Assembly (NCBI GenBank): GCA_937942465.1
Contig: CALDEO010000149.1
Location: 1 to 9,126 of the forward strand
Origin: an uncultured Saprospiraceae bacterium
GTDB lineage: Bacteria; Bacteroidota; Bacteroidia; Chitinophagales; Saprospiraceae
Reading direction: 5' to 3'
Length of the DNA: 9,126 nt
In this document: piece by piece, positions 1-5,236 of the stretch
How the letters are laid out: the number at the start of each line of letters is the position of its first letter
Numbering within the stretch: position 1 is the first letter of the stretch
Notes under the pieces: generated by a model
Databases searched by the model: none
What the model was told of the DNA's origin: nothing
The model's input: the letters and a program-made list of their open reading frames with translations, nothing else
Translations under genes and position numbers: made by a program

Positions 1-12
1 TAATTGATACAT

Positions 13-48
13 AAAAAAAGCACTACAATCAGTAATTGCAGTGCTTTT
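13..48 (-). terminator. Intrinsic terminator of the TlpA-like lipoprotein gene
   Basis: Arms 16-29 and 35-48 form a 14-bp stem with a 5-nt loop (30-34). Read on the minus strand, every position pairs, with one G-U wobble. On the plus strand the same position becomes an A-C mismatch, so the element is built for minus-strand RNA. The minus-strand transcript then runs into seven U (13-19). It lies just past the stop codon of the gene at 70-1173, which fits a normal end of transcription. Confidence 0.88.
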
Positions 49-69
49 GTATATCGTTATTTGTATTGC

Positions 70-1173
70 TTAGAGCAACTTAGTTACTTGACTTTCTAGA
101 TCATATCTAGGATTGACAGCAGCGATTTTACCATCTCTATCGATTAAGAATGTCTGAGGTATTGATCGTACACCATACATTGCTGCAGCTTCTGATTCCC
201 ATTTCTTTAGGTCACTTACATGACTATCCCACATAAGTTGATCTTTCTCGATTGCAGCTAACCATCGTTCTTTACTACGATCTGTTTGCATCTGTATTTG
301 TGCTTCGCTACCAAGTCTATTTTTAGTCTTCGTATCAACTCCATCTAGAGATACACTATATACATTAAATCCTTTGCTGTTGTATTTTTGGTACGTATCT
401 ACAACTTTAGGATTGGCCTTACGACAAGGTCCACACCAGCTAGCCCAGAAGTCGATCAATACTACTTGACCTCTTAGGTCAGACAGCTTTCTTACTTTTC
501 CGTCAGGTCCAGGAAGTGAAATTTCTGGAGCCACTTCACCTACTTTTATTTTGGCAAGAGACTGCTGTTGCATATATGACTTCTCAAGACTTGTTACAAG
601 TTGAGCATATTTATCATTCGATGCATTGTTAGGGTAGGTAGCCTGTAGTTTATTAAGTACTGATCTATGCGTAGTTGCAAAGTCAGGTCTATTGTATACA
701 CTTAGTGCTATCAACTGAGCCACCATTGGATCAGCTTCTTCAGTTACAATTTTATTTAATTGCGCATTATTGATTTCCTTCTTTTTATACTTAGATATAT
801 AATCTTGGTAAGAAGAAGATTTAGCTGATCCTTCAATAGAATAATCAAAGTTGGATATTCCGTTAAGGTCACCATTGATTTTTATTTCCTTTTCGTCACC
901 TGCAAGTACAAGCATGATACTTTTAGCACCTACTCTTACTCGGTATATGCCAGCTTCTACACCTTCAGGCATATTCATGCTGAAAGAACCAGAAGAAGAA
1001 ACATCTGTTTTATTTAAAGGTTGATTTGCATTGTCAAATCCAGTTTTATCAAAAAACACTTGAGTGTTAGATGCGCCATCAATTGTACCTTTGATAGTCA
1101 TACCTGACTGCGTACATGAGCTTACCAAAACGGCAAAAATCAATAAAAACCCGTATAAACTTAAATTCTTCAT
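70..1173 (-). CDS. DUF4369-thioredoxin lipoprotein, TlpA/ResA-type thiol-disulfide oxidoreductase
   Basis: This is probably a membrane-anchored periplasmic thioredoxin that reduces or exchanges disulfides in exported proteins; the actual partner cannot be read from the sequence. The start is placed at 1171-1173 (367 aa) because a clear lipoprotein signal peptide begins there: KN, then a hydrophobic stretch, then the lipobox VSSC with the lipidated Cys at residue 20. An in-frame ATG 19 codons upstream (1230) would bury this signal and is disfavoured. Residues about 25-130 are a beta-rich DUF4369-like domain, followed by a helical linker to about 205. Residues about 210-367 are the thioredoxin-like domain with the redox motif WCGPC at 246-250 and the cis-Pro in RSIPQTF (Pro339). 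A segment of about 20 residues (281-301) between the SLDG strand and the ERWLAAI helix looks inserted relative to typical members. The gene stands alone, with its own terminator downstream. Confidence 0.9.
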   Translation of the reverse strand: MKNLSLYGFLLIFAVLVSSCTQSGMTIKGTIDGASNTQVFFDKTGFDNANQPLNKTDVSSSGSFSMNMPEGVEAGIYRVRVGAKSIMLVLAGDEKEIKINGDLNGISNFDYSIEGSAKSSSYQDYISKYKKKEINNAQLNKIVTEEADPMVAQLIALSVYNRPDFATTHRSVLNKLQATYPNNASNDKYAQLVTSLEKSYMQQQSLAKIKVGEVAPEISLPGPDGKVRKLSDLRGQVVLIDFWASWCGPCRKANPKVVDTYQKYNSKGFNVYSVSLDGVDTKTKNRLGSEAQIQMQTDRSKERWLAAIEKDQLMWDSHVSDLKKWESEAAAMYGVRSIPQTFLIDRDGKIAAVNPRYDLESQVTKLL

Positions 1174-1526
1174 ATGTATAAACAGAATATGTATTAAATA
1201 AAAAATAACTCTTTTAAAGTAATCACTCAATCAATTATATTATGAGTGGCTAATATCAAGATAAAACAAATTTACATATAGATATATATAATTCATTAAG
1301 TGTAATGACTTATTTATCAATTAGATTAAGAAAGTTGCAATTTTATCATTGTCTTAACAATTAGTTGTCACCTAGAATTGATTATTCGAGCCCACTCGTA
1401 GATATATCAGAAATGGCAAGTAATCAAGTAGTTAGTGGTAAAAAGGAACTGGTTAATCGATAAAGGTGGTGCAGAGGAAACTCTTTTTATAATTTAAACT
1501 TTATAAGGTTATAACATGAAACTAAT
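1174..1526. other. Divergent intergenic spacer, AT-rich, no gene seen
   Basis: This 353-bp stretch separates the minus-strand lipoprotein gene from the plus-strand DUF697/SHOCT gene. I see no tRNA, no convincing small gene and no known riboswitch. It holds a candidate minus-strand promoter at 1267-1297 and a short inverted repeat (ATTGT at 1348-1352, ACAAT at 1357-1361). It also holds a weak 4-bp GAAA-loop hairpin followed by T (1473-1488) and an 8-codon reading frame (1516-1542) that overlaps the start of the next gene. No clean -33/-7 pair was found for the plus-strand gene; TAGAATTG at 1373-1380 is the nearest candidate and is one base off the -7 consensus. Confidence 0.6.
1267..1297 (-). 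promoter_or_regulatory. Candidate Bacteroidota-type promoter for the lipoprotein gene
   Basis: On the minus strand, 1274-1267 reads TAAATTTG, an exact match to the Bacteroidota -7 consensus TAnnTTTG. The expected -33 position, 19 bases away (1297-1294), reads AATG, a poor match to TTTG. Transcription would begin near 1261, giving a leader of about 90 nt. A weaker alternative, TATAATTG (1239-1232) with CTTG 17 bases upstream, lies closer to the gene. Confidence 0.35.
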
Positions 1527-2159
1527 ATGGCTGCGACAGTAATAACAGATTTGACAAAAAAAGCAAACTCAATCATTAAGAATCATATGATATGGTCGAT
1601 GGGGGCTGGATTTATTCCATTACCTATTGTTGATTTTTTTGCAGTAAGTGCGATACAGTTAGATATGATCAGACAACTGAGTACTGTATACGAAAGAGAA
1701 TTTGAGGAAACTCAAGGTAAAGCATTAATCACAGCGCTTACAGGGTCTTCCTTAGCTAGATTAGGTGCCAATGCTGTTAAATTGATACCAGGTATAGGTA
1801 CTGTATTTGGTGGATTGACACTGGCAATACTTTCTGGAGCATCTACTTATGCTTTGGGTGAGGTATTCAAAAAGCACTTCGAGACAGGTGGTACATTCTT
1901 AGACTTTGATATTTCTAGACTTAAGGATTATTATAATGATAAGTTTGAGAAAGGAAAAGAGATGGCTGAGGAGTTTCATCAGAAAAAGAAAAGCGGAGAT
2001 GTTGTAGATGATATCGTAGAAGCAGTAAAAGAGGAAGAAGAGGAGAATACAGTCAAATCTCCATTGGAGCAGCTAGAGTCAATCGCTGCTATGAAAGAAA
2101 AAGGATTGCTCACAGAAGAAGAATTCCAAATAATGAAAGCCAAAATACTAGCTAGCTAG
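1527..2159 (+). CDS. DUF697-like membrane-associated protein with C-terminal SHOCT segment
   Basis: This is a 210-aa protein of unknown function. Residues about 12-150 resemble the DUF697 (YcjF-like) family: a motif around IIKNHMIWSMGAGFIPLPIVDFFAV (20-40), the QLDMIRQL helix, then a glycine-rich hydrophobic segment (83-111). The two hydrophobic stretches, 21-44 and 83-111, suggest membrane association. A charged linker rich in Lys and Glu (about 141-178, with EEEEE at 169-173) leads to residues 180-208, which match the SHOCT pattern (LEQLE, then KGLLTEEEF, then a Lys-rich helix end). SHOCT segments are thought to mediate oligomerisation or binding. The start at 1527 is chosen because the family match begins almost at once. 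There is no Shine-Dalgarno site at the usual distance. The stop codon overlaps that of convergent tsaD. No GTPase partner gene is visible nearby. Confidence 0.82.
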   Translation: MAATVITDLTKKANSIIKNHMIWSMGAGFIPLPIVDFFAVSAIQLDMIRQLSTVYEREFEETQGKALITALTGSSLARLGANAVKLIPGIGTVFGGLTLAILSGASTYALGEVFKKHFETGGTFLDFDISRLKDYYNDKFEKGKEMAEEFHQKKKSGDVVDDIVEAVKEEEEENTVKSPLEQLESIAAMKEKGLLTEEEFQIMKAKILAS

Positions 2160-3175
2160 AAAGCGAGTCTAGGATCTGGCTTAATATCCTGATCGGCAAA
2201 TTGTTGCTCATCGTATAAGAATGTGCTCGCAATAGCGATCATACCCGCATTATCTGTGCAATATTGAAATGCAGGTATAAAGTGCTGCCCATCCAACTCG
2301 GAGGCTAGTTCTTCTATTGCGAGACGCAGGGCAGAGTTAGCAGATACACCACCGGCTATAGCGATACTATTGATGCCTGTTTGCTGACATGCTTCTCTGA
2401 GTCTATTGATCAATATGGCTACAATGGTATCTTGTATAGACCTACATAGATCATTCATATTGTCTTTAATAAAGTTAGGATCTGTCTTCATTTGCTTTTG
2501 CAGGAAGTATAAGATAGATGTCTTAAGACCACTAAAACTAAAATTTAAACCATCTACTCTAGGATGAGTAAATGTAAATTTAGGTTCGCCGAGTTTAGCT
2601 AGTTTATCAATAACAGGACCTGCAGGATAGTTCAATCCTAACATTTTACCCGCCTTGTCAAAAGCCTCACCAGCAGCATCATCAATCGTCGTACCGATAA
2701 TCTCTAATTGTAGGGGAGAGTGTACATGTACGATCTGTGTATGTCCTCCAGATACAGTCAGACATAGAAAATCTGATTGAGGTCGAGGCTCCTCGATATA
2801 GTGAGCCAGTACATGGGCATGCATGTGATTTACTTCTATCATCGGTATATCCAGAGATAATGCTAGGGATTTAGCAAAAGTCACTCCAACCAATAAACTA
2901 CCCAACAATCCAGGTCCTCTTGTAAAAGCGATCGCATTTAGATCTTTTTTAGAAATATTCGCTTGACGCAATGCCTCTGCAACTACAGGTACAATCTTGG
3001 CTTGATGCTCTCGAGATGCAAGCTCAGGTACTACTCCGCCATAGTTTTGATGGACTATTTGATTGGCAATTATATTGCTTAATATGACACCATTTGAGAC
3101 CACTGCAGCAGACGTATCATCGCAAGACGATTCGATAGCGAGGATGTTAATTATAGACTTATTGTTAACTTGCAT
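2156..3175 (-). CDS. tsaD: tRNA N6-adenosine threonylcarbamoyltransferase TsaD
   Basis: TsaD transfers threonylcarbamoyl from threonylcarbamoyl-AMP to A37 of tRNAs that read ANN codons, completing t6A. In bacteria it works in the cytoplasm with TsaB and TsaE, and TsaC makes the intermediate; none of those genes is in the window. The 339-aa length is normal. The ASKHA-fold signature ILAIESSCDDTSAA lies at 11-24. The metal-binding HxxxH pair is His117 and His121 in NHMHAH, and the later ligand Asp308 is in YCTDNAGM. Gly-rich nucleotide-binding motifs are SGGHT (142-146) and AGGVSANS (274-281). The C terminus ends in PDPRLAF. The gene is complete with no odd residues. It is divergent from the gene at 3295 (119-bp spacer) and converges with the DUF697/SHOCT gene, sharing the CTAG at 2156-2159. 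Confidence 0.97.
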   Translation of the reverse strand: MQVNNKSIINILAIESSCDDTSAAVVSNGVILSNIIANQIVHQNYGGVVPELASREHQAKIVPVVAEALRQANISKKDLNAIAFTRGPGLLGSLLVGVTFAKSLALSLDIPMIEVNHMHAHVLAHYIEEPRPQSDFLCLTVSGGHTQIVHVHSPLQLEIIGTTIDDAAGEAFDKAGKMLGLNYPAGPVIDKLAKLGEPKFTFTHPRVDGLNFSFSGLKTSILYFLQKQMKTDPNFIKDNMNDLCRSIQDTIVAILINRLREACQQTGINSIAIAGGVSANSALRLAIEELASELDGQHFIPAFQYCTDNAGMIAIASTFLYDEQQFADQDIKPDPRLAF

Positions 3176-3195
3176 TAAATTGTATCGAATATATT

Positions 3196-3226
3196 ATTGT
3201 GATTAATGTAAAAAATACTATACTTG
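3196..3226 (+). promoter_or_regulatory. Candidate -33/-7 promoter of the 3295-8783 gene run
   Basis: ATTG at 3196-3199 is followed, after exactly 19 bases, by TATACTTG at 3219-3226. Each element is one base from the Bacteroidota consensus (TTTG and TAnnTTTG), and the spacing is the canonical one. The start site would fall near 3231-3234, giving a leader of about 60 nt before the ATG at 3295. This is the best promoter candidate in the window. Confidence 0.55.
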
Positions 3227-3228
3227 TA

Positions 3229-3253
3229 GCACGCCAGAAAGAAACTGCCGTGC
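3229..3253. promoter_or_regulatory. Interrupted palindrome or hairpin at the predicted start site
   Basis: GCACG (3229-3233) pairs with CGTGC (3249-3253), and CAG (3235-3237) pairs with CTG (3245-3247). The only unpaired position between them is C3234 opposite C3248, and the loop is AAAGAAA. The element begins 2 bases after the candidate -7 box, so part of the left arm may not be transcribed. It could be a DNA operator shared by the divergent genes, or a 5' RNA hairpin if the start site lies upstream. Confidence 0.4.
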
Positions 3254-3294
3254 ATCTATAATAATAGTGCAAATTATAAAAATCAAAAAGTAAA

Positions 3295-3879
3295 ATGAAA
3301 ATACTTATCAACTTAGTTCTTTTAGCATTTATCGTTTTCCTTGCTTACTTGCTTTACGCGAATATTCAAGAGCCTATTAAATTCAGAAATGAAAAGCAAT
3401 TTCGATTGTCAAAAGTTACTGATAAGCTAGAACAGATTCGTTCTGCTCAAGAAATCTACAGAGATATCGTAGGTAACTTTGCCAATGATTTTGATACATT
3501 GGCTCAAGTACTTAAAACTGACAGTATCGAGTTTGTTAAAATCTCTGAAGATCCAACAGATCCAACGAATGCAGAAAAATTTATCAAAGTATATACTTAT
3601 ACTCCTGCAATAGATTCGATCAGGCAGATGGGTATTAACCTTGATTCACTTAAGTTTGTTCCTTTTGGTGGTGGTACAGAGTTCAATATCCAAGCGGATA
3701 CATTGACTTACCAAAAGACACTTGTTTCTGTAGTAGAAGTAGGTACAAGATGGCAAGATTTTATGGGAGATTATGCTTCTCCGAGATTTTCAAAGTATGA
3801 TAATACCTATAGACCTGCAAAGGCGGTTAAGTTCGGAGATATGAACAAACCTAGTCTTGGTGGATCATGGGGTAGATAA
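3295..3879 (+). CDS. Small membrane-anchored protein of unknown function, pseudopilin-like layout
   Basis: This 194-aa protein belongs to no family I can name. One hydrophobic segment (residues about 4-23, with a Lys at position 2) should anchor it in the inner membrane with the rest outside the cytoplasm. It is followed by an amphipathic helix (about 27-58: RLSKVTDKLEQIRSAQEIYR) and GNFANDFDTLAQVL (60-73). It then has a beta-rich tail with YTPAIDSI, FVPFGGGTEF and a Gly/Ser-rich end. The IRSAQ...Y...G.F...FDTL pattern recalls type II secretion/type IV pilin-like proteins, but no prepilin peptidase site (Gly before FxxxE) is present, so the resemblance is tentative. I recall similar proteins encoded before DUF3822 and rsmD in other Bacteroidota. 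It is first in the plus-strand run, and DUF3822 starts 15 bases after its stop. Confidence 0.75.
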   Translation: MKILINLVLLAFIVFLAYLLYANIQEPIKFRNEKQFRLSKVTDKLEQIRSAQEIYRDIVGNFANDFDTLAQVLKTDSIEFVKISEDPTDPTNAEKFIKVYTYTPAIDSIRQMGINLDSLKFVPFGGGTEFNIQADTLTYQKTLVSVVEVGTRWQDFMGDYASPRFSKYDNTYRPAKAVKFGDMNKPSLGGSWGR

Positions 3880-3894
3880 TCTACAAAATTCAAT

Positions 3895-4662
3895 ATGAAT
3901 TCAGATTTTACATCTAGATATAAAAATTTAACGCTGTCCGCAACTTATGATGCGGACAGTTTTTTTTATTGCCTATGGGGTGATAACAAGACATTGCTGC
4001 AATGCGGTGGCCATAGTGAGTTCCTATTGGCTACTAGCAAATACGCAGGCGCTAGAGTGGCCATATCATCTAATGGACTACCTTACTCTCATGTACCAAA
4101 CTCAGAATATCAGAAAGATCACAATGAGTTGTACCTAAGTAATGTATCTAGATTGCAATCTAATGTAGACTGGACATTCAGCTCCAATGAAATTGGAAGC
4201 TATGGTATCGTAACAGTTTATGGGTTCCAACAAAAACTACTTCAGAAATATCAGATTGAAAATCAATCAGATAAAATAATACACAGATCATCAGCGCTAG
4301 TATGGGCTTGCTTGCAATACCCAGTCAAACAGCCTGCAGTATTTCTCAACGTAGCAGATAATCACTGTAGCATCACAGTTGCTGACAACGAATCATTGCT
4401 TTTCTACAATCAATTTGCATTTACTGCTGCGGAGGATATCCTTTATTACTGTTGTCTTATTTTTGATCAACTCAAATTGGATAGATCTAAGCATCATCTA
4501 ATGTTGTCAGGTAATATTGCTCAGAGATCAACTCTCTACGATTTGTTATTTAAGTACATTCACAATGTTGAGTTTGTAGATTTAGACTTTAATCTTGAAG
4601 GAGGAGTTGACAAGCCTAAGCATTACTTTATGGATCACTACTCACTGATGACATGCGTATAA
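3895..4662 (+). CDS. DUF3822 family protein, possibly ASKHA/PilM-like fold
   Basis: This 255-aa protein has the DUF3822 hallmarks found in Bacteroidota. There is an N-terminal strand pair (LTLSATYDADSFFYCLW, 12-28) and a central FLNVADNHCSITVADNE strand-turn-strand (150-166). The YNQFAF segment (171-176) is followed by a helix with DILYYCC. The C-terminal part has the LSG turn (204-206), a YDLLFKYI helix and HYFMDHYSLMTCV at the end. Its function is unknown. The second half looks like the phosphate-binding core of actin-like ATPases of the PilM/GspL sort, which is my inference. It has no signal peptide or membrane segment, so it is probably cytoplasmic. The start at 3895 is supported by the N-terminal strand pair, since no later in-frame Met occurs until residue 246. 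Codons 14-24 contain a strong intrinsic terminator. Its last 10 bases overlap the start of rsmD in another frame. Confidence 0.85.
   Translation: MNSDFTSRYKNLTLSATYDADSFFYCLWGDNKTLLQCGGHSEFLLATSKYAGARVAISSNGLPYSHVPNSEYQKDHNELYLSNVSRLQSNVDWTFSSNEIGSYGIVTVYGFQQKLLQKYQIENQSDKIIHRSSALVWACLQYPVKQPAVFLNVADNHCSITVADNESLLFYNQFAFTAAEDILYYCCLIFDQLKLDRSKHHLMLSGNIAQRSTLYDLLFKYIHNVEFVDLDFNLEGGVDKPKHYFMDHYSLMTCV
3933..3967 (+). terminator. Intrinsic terminator inside the DUF3822 coding sequence
   Basis: CTGTCCGCA (3934-3942) pairs perfectly with TGCGGACAG (3951-3959). This gives 9 bp with six G-C pairs, extended by a G3933-T3960 wobble, with an 8-nt loop at 3943-3950. Eight consecutive T follow (3960-3967). 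It begins 54 bases after the stop of the preceding gene and 39 bases after the DUF3822 ATG, and it encodes residues Leu14 to Phe24. It could end transcripts of the 3295 gene, or act as an attenuator relieved by ribosomes translating DUF3822. The structure is seen directly; its activity is inferred. Confidence 0.72.
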
Positions 4663-5198
4663 TATCAGGTGACTTAGGAGGTCGTAGATTTAATCCACCA
4701 ATAACCAAGTGGCCCACAAGACCTACAACAGATATAGCTAAAGAGGGACTTTTTAATATTCTCCAAAATAGGATAGACTTCGAAGAGACTAAAGTATTGG
4801 ACTTATTCGGAGGTACAGGCAATTTGAGTTTCGAGTTTGCAAGTCGAGGAAGCACCGACATTACATATATAGACAAGTACAACCCAGCTATCGGTTATAT
4901 CAAAAAGATGGTTGTTGAGTTTAAAATTGAATCATCCATCAAGATTATCAGATCTGATGTATTCAAATACTTAAAATCTTCTGTTGATCACAAGTATGAT
5001 CTCATATTTGCTGATCCACCATACGGCTTGGATAAGCTATCTACAATACCAGAATTAATATTTGAAAAGGGTTTACTAAACCCCGATGGGATATTGATCA
5101 TTGAACATGATGCAAGCAATGATTTTAAAGATGTCTCAGGTTTTACTGAAAAACGTAAATACGGAGAAACGATCTTCTCGTTTTTTGAAGCGAGTTAA
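4653..5198 (+). CDS. rsmD: 16S rRNA (guanine966-N2)-methyltransferase RsmD
   Basis: RsmD is an S-adenosylmethionine-dependent methylase that makes m2G966 in the 30S head, acting on assembled 30S or a late precursor. The 181-aa length is typical. The N terminus has the family form MRIISGDLGGRRF, followed by the substrate-binding motif RPTTDIAKEGLFNIL (23-37). The SAM-binding motif I is LDLFGGTGNLSFEFASRG (49-66), the acidic end of strand 2 is YIDKYN (72-77), and the catalytic motif IV is DPPY (121-124). The C-terminal GILIIEHD strand is also present. The ATG lies inside the end of DUF3822, a 10-base overlap that suggests translational coupling. Placement directly after DUF3822 is typical of Bacteroidota. 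No broken motif was seen. Confidence 0.95.
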   Translation: MRIISGDLGGRRFNPPITKWPTRPTTDIAKEGLFNILQNRIDFEETKVLDLFGGTGNLSFEFASRGSTDITYIDKYNPAIGYIKKMVVEFKIESSIKIIRSDVFKYLKSSVDHKYDLIFADPPYGLDKLSTIPELIFEKGLLNPDGILIIEHDASNDFKDVSGFTEKRKYGETIFSFFEAS

Positions 5199-5221
5199 TA
5201 GTATGGTTGCACAATTATAAT

Positions 5222-5229
5222 TAGTTTTG
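5222..5229 (+). promoter_or_regulatory. Candidate -7 box just upstream of argS
   Basis: TAGTTTTG matches the Bacteroidota -7 consensus TAnnTTTG exactly. Its last base lies only 7 bases before the argS ATG, so transcription starting here would give a leaderless or nearly leaderless argS mRNA. There is no good -33 element at 19 bases; the nearest TTG (5207-5209) is only 12 bases away. It could supply argS-glnS transcripts independently of the upstream terminator. Confidence 0.35.
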
Positions 5230-5236
5230 CAGTCTT

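Noticed and set aside
1174..1230. A longer N terminus for the lipoprotein, starting 19 codons earlier
   Set aside because: The lipoprotein signal peptide with VSSC begins at the ATG at 1171-1173; the extension would place a second hydrophobic stretch in front of it and lies in AT-rich spacer sequence.
1413..1463. A 16-codon frame (ATG 1413 to TAA 1461-1463) in the divergent spacer
   Set aside because: It is short, with no ribosome-binding signal, no hydrophobic or known leader-peptide pattern, and no sign of regulation by specific codons.
1473..1488. AGAG-GAAA-CTCT hairpin followed by TTTT upstream of the DUF697/SHOCT gene, considered as an attenuator
   Set aside because: The stem is only 4 bp and the T-run is short; it is too weak to claim as a terminator.
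3947..4138. A 63-aa plus-strand frame inside DUF3822
   Set aside because: It is in another frame of a well-supported gene, starts in the loop of the terminator hairpin, and has no recognisable features.
4628..4882. An 84-aa minus-strand frame across the DUF3822/rsmD junction
   Set aside because: It is antisense to rsmD codons that carry conserved motifs; the frame follows from their codon pattern.
5174..5194. Hairpin at the end of rsmD (CTCG with CGAG around a T-rich loop), considered as a terminator
   Set aside because: It has a 4-bp stem, the T-run is in the loop and not after it, and the next gene follows closely in the same direction.
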